Source: Coniferiporia sulphurascens
Lineage: Eukaryota > Basidiomycota > Agaricomycetes > Hymenochaetales > Hymenochaetaceae
Direction of reading: 5' to 3'
Assembly: GCA_002794785.1 (NCBI GenBank)
Contig: NBBA01000020.1
Span: forward strand, 248,001 to 312,000
Length of the DNA stretch: 64,000 nt
The translations under genes were made by a program, and so were the position numbers. Below are positions 35,051 to 45,913 of this stretch, piece by piece (the stretch's first letter is position 1; every line of letters starts with the position of its first letter). The notes beneath the pieces were generated by a model. It did not search any database. It saw nothing but the letters and a program-made list of their open reading frames with translations, and was not told where the DNA came from.

Positions 35051-38000
35051 ATCATACGGCCCTCAGAATACTCCAGCTCAATGTAGCAAAAAGCGGACCC
35101 CGTACGACACGTCTCCTCAATAACCCGAATCTCCATATTCTCGTCCTTCAAGAACCCTTTATCGGCTTTTCTGGTCTTCAACGATCCGACTCCAATCCTG
35201 ACGGGACTCCTATTTTTCTGCCCATTAAACATCCGTCCTGGGATTATTTTATTCCCTCATACGATACTAATTCTCCTATAAAACCTCACGTCATCACTTA
35301 CGTCAGAAAATTCTTCCCACATTTATCTGCCATTTCACGCCAAGATATTACGAATCACAAAGATTTCATGACAATCGACGTCACATACCTCAACTCAACC
35401 TTCCGCCTTATTAACGGGTACAATTACGGACATGGCATTTTAGGTGACAATATTCGTTTCCTTACGAACATCGAAATCGACTACGACATTCCCACTTGCG
35501 TCATGGGCGATTTTAACTTACACCACCCGGAATGGAACCTACCTAACGCAGCACATCGACACACACATGAAGATGCAGAAAACCTTCTCACGTGGACGCA
35601 AGACCAATCACTATTCATTCTTAACGACACGGATTTCCCTACGAGAAAAGGACAACATCGGCAATCAGATTCCATCATCGACCTAACCCTTATTAATTTT
35701 TCAGCTATCCTTACCGATTTCTTCTTCGATTGGACATGCGTGGACATGCCTGCTTATTCATCCGACCACATCCCCATTACGCTTGCCTTTCTTCCGATCA
35801 ACAACGACTTCCAACCCGACGACCCAATTATAACATACAAATATGACCCTGAACGTCGGAAAGAATGGATCGAGAAATTTAGCTTTCTTTTAGACGATCA
35901 ACCACTTCCTCTTTTCATGAACGACGAATCCGTTTATGAATATGCTAACAATCTTTCGGAAAAAATTCTACTAACAACATCTGAAATCATGCCGCAGACA
36001 TCATCGACACAATTTTCCTACTCATACTGGTGGAACGATGAATGTGCTCAAGCGATCCGCGCCTTCAGAGACTGCTCAGTCAATTTCGAAAAAGAACATC
36101 TTCATAAAGAAGCACACATTATTTTCAAAAAAGCTAAACAATCATGGGCTACATCCGTCCTCGAAGGAGCGTCATCTTACGACATTTACCGTTACACAAA
36201 ATGGTCTTCCGGCAAACGAAAAACACGCATGCCACCCATCCTACACCAAAACCAATTTGCTCACACACCGGATAAACAAGCGAACGCCTTTCATCAATCT
36301 TTCTTTTCTAATGACCCAAAAATTAACGTTACTGATCTTCCTGACGACCCTCCCAAAAAACCCACACGATCATCGCCACACATCACGCAAAATGAAGTCG
36401 ACACTTGCCTTAATCTTACTCACAATAACTCAGCGCCAGGCATTTCCAACATTCCATACGCATATATCAAGTGGATTAATTCGATATATCCCTCCATTTT
36501 ACTCGATTTGTTTAACGAATGTTTCTCTCGTCATATTCACCCATGGAAAGACGCTAACATTATACTAATCCCAAAACCTAACAAAACCGACTCTAGCAAT
36601 CCTAGATCTTATCGTCCAATCGCTCTCCTAGAATGCATAGGGAAAATTCTCGAAAAAATCATCGCCAAACGCCTCACTTGGGACATCGGTCGATATAACC
36701 TCGTACCCACCATCCAATTTGGAGGTCGATCCAATTCATGCACCATCGACGCAGGATTATCTCTTATCCACGACATTCAAATTGCACATAAAAAGAAATT
36801 ATGCGTTTCAGCTCTTACCATCGATATTAAAGGGTACTTCGACAATGTCAATCACGCACGTCTTTTACATTCTCTTTATTTACTCGGTTTCGACGAAAAA
36901 ATCATTCTTTGGACTCAAGCTTTTCTATCCGATCGTCACATATCTTTTAAAATTGACAATTTTACTTCAGATAAAAAACCCATTCATAACGTAGGCATTC
37001 CTCAAGGCTCTCCGATTTCACCAATTCTTTCTACAATTTATACCGCTTTCATTCTTGATTCTTTTAACTTACTTTCCGATACTTGCCTTAAAGCTTACGT
37101 CGACGACCAACTCATCCTAGTTTATTCAGATTCATATCAACAAAACATTCGTCTCCTTAAAAAAGCTTTTCTTATCATTTCTAATAGGCTACACGAACTA
37201 CAACTCTCCGTTGACCATTTAAAATCCGATCTTATTCATTTTATTAGACATGGCTTCTCTCCTCCACCTTTTCCTTCGATTATTCTTCCAAACAGTCTCG
37301 GTCCCCCAATCACCATCACACCCTCTCCAGTCATTCGGTGGCTCGGTTTTTATCTCGACCAACGACTCAATTTTAACGATCACATCACTCGCATGTGCAT
37401 GAGGGCACGCTCAACTACCATGGCACTTCGCATACTCGGGAATACCATTCGTGGACTATCCTTTGCCAACTTCAGAACCCTCCATTTCGCCAATATTCTG
37501 CCAGTTCTCACATATGGATTTCAACTTTGGTACACCGGCATTCGACAACAATCCAAAATCAACAAAATGAGCGTCGCTCAAAATCAAAGCATCCGTCTTC
37601 TTACAGGAACCTTCCGTACCACACCGTCACACGCTCTCCATCGTATCGCACACATTCTCCCAATCCCTATCCTCCTTCAAAAATACAATCAATCAACCGC
37701 TCTCCGCCTCAATCGCTTACCTCTTAACTCTCAACTTCTAAACCGTCTACCATCGTCTTGGCCTCGTCTTCCATCCTCAAAACCTCCTATTACATCCCGT
37801 CATAAATCTACATCCACCAAACCAAAAACACAATTACACCGTCTCGCCTTTTTATCCGACCCGCGTATCGAACATATTCAACCTTACCTCGCACATCCGT
37901 CACAACATCTTCCATCTAATTCATCTCAATACCATTATCAATCTCTCTCTTATCATCTCGAATCCGGAACATCATCCACAGACCGAAAAATCGCTCATAA

Positions 38001-38994
38001 AAACAAAATTATTCTCTTACACGATTCATTATCAAAAAACATTCATAACCTTATAATTTATACAGACGGTTCAAAAAACTATAAAAACAATCAATCCGTC
38101 ACCATCTCATCCTTCGTCATTTATCATTCTGGTATCGTAGTCGACCTTGGCCACTTCTATTGTTCTCCTTCGGGCTCCTCCTTCGACGCAGAAATGTATG
38201 CCCTCGCTAAATGTACTGAACGCATCACTCTATTCCGAAAACGTCATATTCTCTCTACGGCTCATATCAACAACATCCATTTCTTCTCTGATTCATCTTC
38301 ATGTATCCCTGCCATCATTGACTTATCTCCTCACGCGGCTCAGTGTTCTTCCAAAATTTTTCGCTCTTTTTCAGATTGTTTTACTTTAAACACCCAACAC
38401 CACATTCATCTTCATTGGTCCCCAGGCCATCTCGACATTCCCGGAAACGTCATCGCCGACAAACTTACCCACTTTTCACCAATTGGTCGTCCATTCCTAC
38501 TAAAAACCTACGCAGGAGAAAAAGAAGACATCAATCTACGCACTATTAAATCTTGGTCTCACCTTATCCAAAACACAAAAAACATATCGACGTCCGCTTC
38601 ATTTAACACCATAACCGGACTACCCTCGTCGAAACTACCCCAGTTTTGGAAAAAATTCTATTACCCTCGAGACATATCCTCGCGTATCTTCCATGCAATT
38701 ACAGGACACGGACACTTTGGCGATTATTACAGGCGTTTCGTACCAACCGAATCAATAGCATGCCCATGCGGTACATCCATACAAACAAGAGACCATATCA
38801 TCAGACGTTGCTCTCTTCTCAAATCCGCACGCATACAATCATTCGGGAATGTCATACCTCCTCCGGACCATATTCTTTTCACAAAAGAAACATACCTTCA
38901 GAAACTCGCTTCCTTTTTCAACTCTTCAAAAGCCTTCACAAAATCCTTTACTGTTCACGATCCGATTCCTAACTCACGATTTTTTCCACCTTAG
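35047..38994 (+). CDS. LINE ORF2: endonuclease, reverse transcriptase, RNase H
   Basis: A protein of 1315 residues. The endonuclease covers about 1-245, with LQLNVAKSG (Asn12), VLQEPFIG (Glu36), MGDFNLHHPEW (about 154) and SSDHIPITL (about 238). The reverse transcriptase covers about 500-770: ILIPKPNK, RPIALLECIGKILEKI, QFGGR, the catalytic DIKGYFDNV, GIPQGSPISPILS and the active site AYVDDQ (about 682-687). RNase H covers about 1000-1130: YTDGSK, DAEMYAL, FSDSSS and HWSPGHLDIPGN. A C-terminal C-P-C-G-x8-H-x4-C finger lies near 1238-1254. Every catalytic residue I can check is present, so it looks functional. Confidence 0.95.
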   Translation: MNHTALRILQLNVAKSGPRTTRLLNNPNLHILVLQEPFIGFSGLQRSDSNPDGTPIFLPIKHPSWDYFIPSYDTNSPIKPHVITYVRKFFPHLSAISRQDITNHKDFMTIDVTYLNSTFRLINGYNYGHGILGDNIRFLTNIEIDYDIPTCVMGDFNLHHPEWNLPNAAHRHTHEDAENLLTWTQDQSLFILNDTDFPTRKGQHRQSDSIIDLTLINFSAILTDFFFDWTCVDMPAYSSDHIPITLAFLPINNDFQPDDPIITYKYDPERRKEWIEKFSFLLDDQPLPLFMNDESVYEYANNLSEKILLTTSEIMPQTSSTQFSYSYWWNDECAQAIRAFRDCSVNFEKEHLHKEAHIIFKKAKQSWATSVLEGASSYDIYRYTKWSSGKRKTRMPPILHQNQFAHTPDKQANAFHQSFFSNDPKINVTDLPDDPPKKPTRSSPHITQNEVDTCLNLTHNNSAPGISNIPYAYIKWINSIYPSILLDLFNECFSRHIHPWKDANIILIPKPNKTDSSNPRSYRPIALLECIGKILEKIIAKRLTWDIGRYNLVPTIQFGGRSNSCTIDAGLSLIHDIQIAHKKKLCVSALTIDIKGYFDNVNHARLLHSLYLLGFDEKIILWTQAFLSDRHISFKIDNFTSDKKPIHNVGIPQGSPISPILSTIYTAFILDSFNLLSDTCLKAYVDDQLILVYSDSYQQNIRLLKKAFLIISNRLHELQLSVDHLKSDLIHFIRHGFSPPPFPSIILPNSLGPPITITPSPVIRWLGFYLDQRLNFNDHITRMCMRARSTTMALRILGNTIRGLSFANFRTLHFANILPVLTYGFQLWYTGIRQQSKINKMSVAQNQSIRLLTGTFRTTPSHALHRIAHILPIPILLQKYNQSTALRLNRLPLNSQLLNRLPSSWPRLPSSKPPITSRHKSTSTKPKTQLHRLAFLSDPRIEHIQPYLAHPSQHLPSNSSQYHYQSLSYHLESGTSSTDRKIAHKNKIILLHDSLSKNIHNLIIYTDGSKNYKNNQSVTISSFVIYHSGIVVDLGHFYCSPSGSSFDAEMYALAKCTERITLFRKRHILSTAHINNIHFFSDSSSCIPAIIDLSPHAAQCSSKIFRSFSDCFTLNTQHHIHLHWSPGHLDIPGNVIADKLTHFSPIGRPFLLKTYAGEKEDINLRTIKSWSHLIQNTKNISTSASFNTITGLPSSKLPQFWKKFYYPRDISSRIFHAITGHGHFGDYYRRFVPTESIACPCGTSIQTRDHIIRRCSLLKSARIQSFGNVIPPPDHILFTKETYLQKLASFFNSSKAFTKSFTVHDPIPNSRFFPP

Positions 38995-39151
38995 TTTTTC
39001 ACAAACATAACTCCGACACACAAACCTCATATCTTTTCGTAGAATTAAAACCAGATCCCTCATACCTTGTTAATCTCCTCTTACACGACACCTCATTCAG
39101 TCTCACATCCGCGTCTTTTACCATGTAATGTAGCGGTATACAAATGCAGAA

Positions 39152-39179
<28 letters not shown>

Positions 39180-39182
<3 letters not shown>

Positions 39183-39191
39183 GAGCCGTGA
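39180..39191 (+). repeat. Target-site duplication, right copy (LINE)
   Basis: GCAGAGCCGTGA, the same as at 32471-32482, directly after the poly(A) tail. Confidence 0.9.
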
Positions 39192-39480
39192 ACATTGTAC
39201 CTGGGCAGTGATGCCGTCTGATGAGTCCGGTCCCATGGCATCTCAATGTGATTAAATTAAATAGGCGGATACTTACCTCGTTCGCCGCTCGGCCGCTCGG
39301 AGCTCTGGGCGACGGACGGAATGGAGGAGCGCGAGTCTGAATGTGCCTGACTCCTCTGTCCCGATCAAAAATAGAAAAGAGAAAAAGAAACCGAACGTAA
39401 AATGTTTAAGCAGCCACGGCCGTACTGGAGAGTCAGGACGGCGGGGCCGAACATCCACCAATAGCGACCATACATCACAA
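39192..39480 (-). pseudogene. 5' part of a host transcript split by the LINE
   Basis: On the minus strand an exon-like stretch with MYGRYWWMFGPAVLTLQ ends at a GTACGG donor near 39425. A pyrimidine-rich intron ends in GGGACAG near 39355. The next exon ends GRAANE before GTAAGTATCC near 39275, and that intron ends in GCCCAG near 39205. The LINE sits about 15 bp into the following exon. Spacing and splice signals fit a host gene, but the protein is short and unrecognised. Confidence 0.3.
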
Positions 39481-39884
39481 ACGGAGCGGAATTCTCGACA
39501 CTCTCAGCAAAGCTCAGCCTAGCTCCGAGCGAAGACCACAAATTATTCTTCGAGTACAACCGGTACAAACTGGGCTTGTTTTATAAGATAATACGAAAAA
39601 TGTAATAGTCCCCCTTTGGGGAAATGCATTTTCTCACGCAATATTAGTATAATAAACGATGATATCTGTGGTGTCGTCACTACCGAACGCGAGTCTCTAG
39701 CATAAATCACCCTCGTGTAGACTTAGCCCTAGTAGTACATCCTACTATTGTGTGACCCCTCTTACAGTAGGTAAGGCACACAACTACGGCCGTATTGTAA
39801 CGGTCCGTAATCGTACTCGGGCAGTCAAATACGGCCGTATCCGCTTACTGTACGGTGCCCAGCCCTAGCGCATATAGTCCAATG
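39481..39884. other. Spacer with palindromes, possible hAT-like remnant
   Basis: ATACGGCCGTAT occurs at about 39826-39837, with a near copy (TACGGCCGTATT) near 39785. The segment ends in TGCCCAGCCCTAG (about 39858-39870), whose complement resembles hAT-type element ends. I found no second end or 8-bp duplication, so this is only a suggestion. Confidence 0.25.
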
Positions 39885-42480
39885 TAAAATGTCATGCACC
39901 TCAGTCTCATTCTTCTTACTGTGGACTGAGATCATTCTACAACAATCACAAAGAAAATTTCTCCAGAGCCGGCGGTCTGGCATTATAACAACAAGGTGAT
40001 AATTTATTTAAATAAATAAAAACTCGTATACGATCAGGATGAACATATATTTTATTAAACTATGCTGCCATCATTCTCTTCAGGTGTGAGCGGCGTGCGG
40101 AAGGAAACCTGGAGCCTTCAGAATCTGCAGCACCCAGATGATGATCGGATAACCCCCAGAATGTGCACACACACATTAGCGGAGTGCATATCCAGCAGCG
40201 TCCACGAGCAGTTCTCTTATTACTGTGATGGAGTCAGTCACAAATCACCGCAATGAGCATTTGCACGTACCGGTCAAATTGGCAGTTACAGTAGCAGAGA
40301 ATCAGGGAAAACGAGTAGCCGTCTGCGTATGGGGTTGAGTCGCCTCAGGTTCATTACCATTACAGGAAAGTTGGCTCAAACCATCTGTCCTGCTAGCACC
40401 CCCAGACAGGAAAATGACCGAGGATAATGAGACCTGAACCTCTTTACGAAACACTATTTCTCGTAAATTCAGAATAATTCGAGCTGTTGTCACGGAGTGC
40501 AGGACTCGTTGTAGTCTGTAGAGATTATCAGACTTTTCCGGACGTCGGGGACTATGACTTGTTATTTCACTCAAGAAGAAAAAAAGAATATTGTCCCTGA
40601 AAAATATATTAGCTGAAAGGTGAGGTGAATCAAGTGTGTAAAGATACCGACGCTTGACGACCCTTCTTCAAACGAGATGACAAAGTTCGCTGTTGATAAA
40701 GCTGACCATATTTAATCAGACATCCATTGCAGGCGTCTTGAAAGGACCGACTATCTCAATTACCGAAAAGAATGGTGAAATACAGCGCTCCTAGAAATGG
40801 ATATTACTTTTCCTTCTCAAGACGCGTTCGGATTAGTAGTAGTACTCACCATCTCTGTAAAACGCTGCGATAAGGTCACTAGTATGCACATGTTCGCGCC
40901 CTTTATATGTCAGTTAATGTCACACGAGGAAAGTAAGCCGAGCTTACAATGTGTAATGAATCTCCAAAGCGTCAGGATCATGATTACTATGACCAGTACG
41001 TCAGAGCGCATACGGCAGGTGATATGGGGATAATGTTACCACTCTCGTGAATCATTACAAGGAGAAATTTGGGGTAAGCAGATCTGCCGTGAACTTGAAT
41101 TAACGATGTACAAAACTGAAAGCCTTGTATGGGTACATCTGAAAGTGTTCTCAGTTTTTCACGTTTCAGAGCAGTGTTCAAGTCGTCATTCACCGTATCC
41201 GGGGTTATCCACCGTGACCATGGAGACAATCGAAATGGTCACTGCAATAATCAAGTCGACCTTCTCAGGATCAAGCGTATTGATAAATCAATCAATATTG
41301 ATGAGGTATAGACAAGCTGGATTCTCACAAAGAGCAAGCCCCCCAAAAGGTAGGTCACGCGACGTGATCCTTCCCATAATGCGACCATACGAAGTGACAT
41401 GATTACTGTAGGCAACGGAGTATCAGATTGTGAGCGTATATCCAGAATCGTTTTAAGTCAAGGAAGGGAGACAAAATATACCCTCGGCAACGGTGACGAC
41501 ACCTATGGAAGAATCTAGAAGAAATTGGCTGCCATACTTTCCATTTTACAGACCGCGACCTACATGTGTACACATCGCCCAACTGGTTACATTGCTGTTG
41601 TTTACCATTAGTCTTGAAGACTTAAGGAGGATTTGATTGAGTTGCGCTCACATCTACATCCAAGGAAGGCCCGAATAGATCTTCAATGGTAACGCTGCCG
41701 ATTAGAAAATGCCGAAGAAACAATAATGACTTTAACGAACTCATGAGCGCCACTGCGGAGACAAAAAACCCCACATATCTCGTCAGGAAGAAAAGAATTT
41801 TCGTGCTGTTCCAACTAGAATACCAAATGAATTCAATCTAGACGGAAAATATCCCAGTCAATGCTGGCATCTATTCAAGTAGGAAAGTCCTAAGAGAACC
41901 TCATCGCCTATAGTAATCAGCCAATCATATGTCTGATAAATGAGGTATTGAGGCAAATCTGGAAGGAAACGATTTGATGAACCACTCACAATAAATCCGG
42001 TGCTGAAGACTGAAGACAGTACGCGTTGGTAGGGATCGAATCGTTTAAGACAAAAATGACAATTCACCTATGACATACTTGGGGTAAAGTGTGAGCGGTT
42101 GAGCCTCGACATGGTGTTGGGACGTGCTCACCTGTTCCGACCGGGCGTTGTGCGCATAACCGAGGATTTCAGCTACCATCTCGCTGTACGTTGCTAATGG
42201 TTCTGAGCCCTTGTGAGAAGAGAAGGGGGAGAGGGTGTTTGAAGCGAAATATGGGCAACCTTTATATAGCCGTCAATTTGGACCGATCTTTGACATCAAA
42301 GAGGTTTGACATATACTCGGCGATCACTGTGGGGCGGTGATTGCACAATTAATGTGTGGATGAGAAACTAAGATGCTTATGTCTCCACCGTGACTGCCGG
42401 ACACTTGAATCTCGGGTATCATTGACTACGAATTCGGATTCCCCTTCAAGGGATCTCAGGCTCATACTAGAGACTCGGAG
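39885..42480 (-). repeat. Inverted copy of the DUF6533-bearing segment
   Basis: In reverse orientation it matches unit 2 from the leader (CCCTAGTATGAGCC/GGCTCATACTAG block near 42460 against 21110) to the trailing GACTGAGGTGCA block near 39890 against 24080. It starts and ends close to the matching points in the other units, so a defined segment moved or was copied. Confidence 0.65.
40302..42179 (-). CDS. DUF6533-type membrane protein, copy D
   Basis: The start ATG at 42179 begins MVAEILGYAHNARSEQ with a GTGAGC donor, as in B and C. Further landmarks are DPYQRVLSSVFSTGFIV (near 42030), TYDWLITIGDE (near 41940), the KILFFLTRYVGF-like exon near 41800, MSLRMVALWEGS-like near 41400 and the last exon with VLHSVTTARIILNLREIVF, ending at 40302. 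Exons follow the family order. As with B and C, I could not show that the middle exons are all open. The function is unknown. Confidence 0.6.
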
Positions 42481-43282
42481 GCGGCCCTACTAACTTAGGA
42501 GCTGACTCGGGTGTAACTCCGCTCACTTTTTCGCAGACCTTTTTTTCCCTTCCAGCGAGCCGGACACAAGCTTCCGTCTTGGACACCCACACTACAGTTA
42601 TTGCAAGCCGGGAAATAAAACAAGTTACTTGATTAAAATTCTGCACGGTGGTCCCAGTACCAATGAGTCTAAATATAGACATGAGACAGAAACTATATCA
42701 TTGAAGCAGAAGTTAGGTAGAAGGCGCGAGTGCGGAAGGAAACGCCAGAAACCCACTTTGTTCCAGACATCTGCCACTGATGATGTTTCATACAAAAGAT
42801 TGAAAGCGAGGTGAGAGAGCATCTTCGACTGCAAATGTTTTTTTCTGACAAGTAATCGACACATTCCCCGCTTAGTAATTCGGGTGGCAACAATTTCAGC
42901 CAGCGGGTCACGGCGTGACTAAAGTGACCGATAGTGTGGCTTGGGGGCCAGAACTTCACCAAAACATTAGAATTGAGCTGACTTTTTTGATACAGTACTT
43001 TTAAGACATTTATTTCACTTTTCAGTACTTTTAAACAGTGGAGTACTCTGTGAAAGAATCTGGATTGCATTGAGTACAGTATGGTCTGTCTCCTTTGCAC
43101 ACTTGTGACATGTGAGATATGCACCAATTAGGCCATGTTGTTGTCCATGTCTGTGCTCATTTCGCCACCATCAGACTGGCCTCCCTCAAGCATATTTGGA
43201 GTTGAAGACTGCCTGGAACTGTCAAGGATTGGCTTTTTGGGTCTTTTGGGCTTTGGGTCCCAATCTTTTCTTGGTATGCCTT
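42481..43282 (-). other. Region with an unrecognised minus-strand ORF
   Basis: A 144-residue ORF at 43127-42693 (LYSMQSRFFHRVLHCLKVL, SHTIGHFSHAVTRWL) has no motif I recognise. A further minus-strand stretch near 43280-43130 reads KDWDPKPKRPKKPILDSS. The GTGCAAAGGAGRCAGAC block near 43095 recurs in the opposite orientation at about 62164, so this is probably transposon-derived. The Gypsy LTR begins at its right-hand edge. Confidence 0.3.
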
Positions 43283-43709
43283 TGTTACAAATTCCCTTTA
43301 CTCATTGCCTTTATCAGCATTAGTCATCCTTGCTGACTGATCCACCTTGTATGCTGACTGATCCTAGCCTCATGATCAGTCAGACTCTTCCATTGGTTTC
43401 TACCTCCTTCCATACTGACTGATCCTTATTGTTTGCTCAGTCAGCCTTCCACCTTGTTCCATAGTATTCTATGCATGTATATAAGAACTCGCTTTCAGAG
43501 CACTAAGCCTTAAGCTTGTGCTCTTTGTTCAATAGAGCCTACTTGTTCACTATCTCCTCTGTGGGATACTAAGTCACCAGTCACCAGTCCACCAGTCTAC
43601 TAGTCCTTGGGGAAACCCTTGCTCAATTATCATCTTGTCTCTACCTCATCTTACTTGGTTGATCCTCGTCAATCACTTATTAAGCCTTAACTAATCAGTA
43701 GGCTTAACA
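43283..43709 (+). repeat. 5' LTR of the Gypsy element
   Basis: A 427-bp repeat starting TGTTACAAATTCCC and ending GGCTTAACA. A second copy, a solo LTR, lies at 59219-59644. It contains a TATA box (GCATGTATATAAG near 43474) and GCTTGTGCTCTTTGTTCAA downstream. The flanks differ (GCCTT and CTAGC), as expected for the 5' LTR of an element and not a solo LTR. The partner 3' LTR was not found. Confidence 0.85.
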
Positions 43710-43772
43710 CTAGCACAAGCTTTCCAAACTTTGCCAACACACCTGTGTTTAGGTGACCCCAATTTGCCCAGC

Positions 43773-45017
43773 ATGAGCACCTCAATCCCACCATATCCCA
43801 AGGGCATTGCCTGGGATCACATCCTAAAAGTTTTTCTAAAAAATTCAAATGGACCAGCCAGACAAGTCAGATACTATTACCTCAACATTTCCACCAACAC
43901 CTAGGAATATGTCCTTGATTTGAAAAAAGCTAGAGAACACCTCCTATTAAACACTCTCAACTATCAAGAACTCTTCCCTGAAACAAGGGAATTATCAGTC
44001 AACCCAGGAGGAAGTGGAAGACAATCCATATCCAACCCACCCTCCAGACAAACCACACCAATCCCATCTCATTCAACCACACCAGTCATGGCTGATAAGG
44101 AACTCAAAATTGGAGCTCCCAAAGCCTTCAATGGAGTTAAATCTGAAGATGCACAGGCATTTCTGCGCATCTGTCAGGATCAATTTTTGTTAGCACCCAA
44201 AAAATTTGATGATGACACCAAGAAAATTTTATATGCACAATCATACATGTACAAAGGAAAAGCTGCCTCCTTCACCAATGATATGTCAACTGTCACCCAT
44301 GAACTGGACGTAAACAAAAAGGCAACTGGTTATGGCACATGGGATGCATGGAAAAAAGTGTTTATGGACACATTTATTACCACCAGCAAAGCTGAAGATG
44401 CCAGACAAGAGCTTCTCCACATTTGACAGGGCCAAGACACTGCTGATAATTACATCAGTCACTTTAAATCTACAGTAATCAAATCTGAAGTTAAAGACAA
44501 AAAAGCCCTCATAACAATGTTTAAAGAAGGACTCAACAGAAGCTTGTGTATGTGTTTCTACAGTCGGGATACTCTCCCTGATAAACTTGCAACTTGGTAT
44601 GAGGTTTTGTCCAGAATGGATAATCAGTGGCATCAGGGTGCCACAGAACGGAAACCAACCCAATCCAGGGAAAACTGCTTTAGAAAAGCATTTGATAAAA
44701 CTAATCGACTGTCTAAACTTACAGACAAAGAAAGAGCACGTTGCCTTGCAGAAGGAAGATGTCTTGCTTGCAGGGAAAAGGGCCACAATGCAAAAGACTG
44801 CCCTAAATACCCTCATAGCAAATCAACTGGAAACACCCAGACTTCAGTTCGAAAAGTGGAAGAACCCACTCCTTGTGTCATTGAAATGCCTCCACCTCCA
44901 CCCCCTAAGGAAGAAACCCCAGAAGATGTCACTGCCACAATCAAGTGTCTCATGTCATCCCTTTCCAGGAAAGAACAGGAAAAAGTCTTTGAGGCCTTTG
45001 ATGGCAAGGATTTTTAA
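43773..45017 (+). pseudogene. Gypsy gag, decayed
   Basis: Structural polyprotein of the Gypsy element. The ATG at 43773 opens MSTSIPPYPKGIAWDH. The frame is interrupted by TAG at 43902-43904 and TGA at 44424-44426. Parts present are the capsid region (KAFNGVKSEDAQAFLRIC to YISHF) and a zinc knuckle, C-L-A-C-x4-H-x4-C, near 44765-44805. The gag frame ends at TAA 45015-45017 right after a T run, where pol lies in the -1 frame. Both stops would truncate the protein before the zinc knuckle. Confidence 0.85.
45006..45017 (+). promoter_or_regulatory. Possible -1 frameshift site at the end of Gypsy gag
   Basis: The gag codons GAT TTT TAA place a five-T run directly on the stop. Slipping back by one nucleotide on TTT gives TTA AAG and enters the pol frame, which is open through this point (GFLKWRIRQMLS). 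The pol frame has no stop between here and the protease. Confidence 0.45.
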
Positions 45018-45258
45018 AGTGGAGGATCAGACAGATGCTGTCCCCTCCAATTCTCATATCAACTGTAATTAATGTGGACCCAAATTCTAAATCAATAAAA
45101 GTACCCATTGAAATTCAGTTGTATGATAAACTTGTCCCCACCCAAGCACTCATTGATTCTGGAGCTGAAGGACAATTTATTAATTTGTCCTTTATTATCA
45201 AACATCGGATCCCAACTTGCAAACTTGCCAATCCTATCCCAGTCCTTAATGTGGATGG

Positions 45259-45913
45259 TGTTAAGCTCAACAGTTATGTGGTGATCGACATCAGGGCTTC
45301 CTGATCATCAAGAACGGTGGTGGTGGCAACGGGGCTTCCTAGATGCCAGTTATGAGAGGGATCAATGTCGGTGTTAAGCTCAACGGTTACGTGGTGATCG
45401 ACGTTGGGGCTTCCTGATCGTCAAGGCTGATGGTGATGACAACGGGGCTTCCTGGATGTTGTAAGTCGAAGGTGATCGTCGGCAGGGCTTCCTGATCGAT
45501 GATGTGGATGTGGTAGGCTTCTTAGCGGAGTCGGGTTATGATGAAATGACTAGTGGCCAACAGGCACACAGTAGACTGGTGAGGAGCAGATAATGGGCTT
45601 GTATGAACAAAGAGCACAAGCTTAGGGCTTGTGCTAACGACTTTACAGGCTTATATGCTACTCTATGTGTTTACTACTGTAGTTGCTTGTGTGCAGTTGT
45701 TTACATGGCATGGAAGGTCATGGAAACACAAGGAAACATATCAGTAAGCAAAGCACATCATGATGGTGCGATATGGCGTCATCATGGCATCTTATGGTGT
45801 GCTGTGAGAAATGGGGGAGCAATGAGGAGAAATGGGGGAGTGGTGCTGATGGGCGATGATGAAGAGGGAATGAGTCAGCGCCATGAGGCGAAGGGTAAAG
45901 GAAAAACATAACA
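45259..45913 (-). mobile_element. Solo LTR inserted in the Gypsy protease region
   Basis: The repeat starts TGTTAAGCTCAACAG and ends CATAACA, flanked by GATGG on both sides (45254-45258 and 45914-45918). Related copies lie at 46646-47204 and 60926-61485. Its transcriptional orientation is probably minus, since the complement has the TATA and CTTGTGCTCTTTGTTC order. At 655 bp it is longer than the others (about 560) because its first 113 bp are repeated (a second GTGTTAAGCTCAACGG near 45371). Confidence 0.9.

Larger units (their letters stand above)
32483..39179 (+). mobile_element. Full-length non-LTR retrotransposon (LINE, Tad/I-like)
   Basis: A 195-bp 5' UTR, two long ORFs that overlap as ATGA, a short 3' UTR and a poly(A) tail of about 26 A residues (39154-39179) form a complete element flanked by 12-15-bp target-site duplications. 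ORF2 carries an apurinic-type endonuclease, reverse transcriptase and RNase H, the set seen in Tad1/I-group LINEs. Neither ORF has a stop or frameshift, so the insertion is young and may be autonomous. The clade was not tested by phylogeny. Confidence 0.95.

Noticed and set aside
39205..39240. CTGATGAG stretch suggesting a hammerhead ribozyme core
   Set aside because: No GAAA box or pairing stems at the required places; it lies in a probable intron.
39268..39285. ATACTTACCT, like the 5' end of U1 snRNA
   Set aside because: It is the complement of a GTAAGTAT splice donor on the minus strand, and no U1 stems or Sm site follow.
44286..44816. 176-residue minus-strand ORF
   Set aside because: Shadow of Gypsy gag; no motif of its own.
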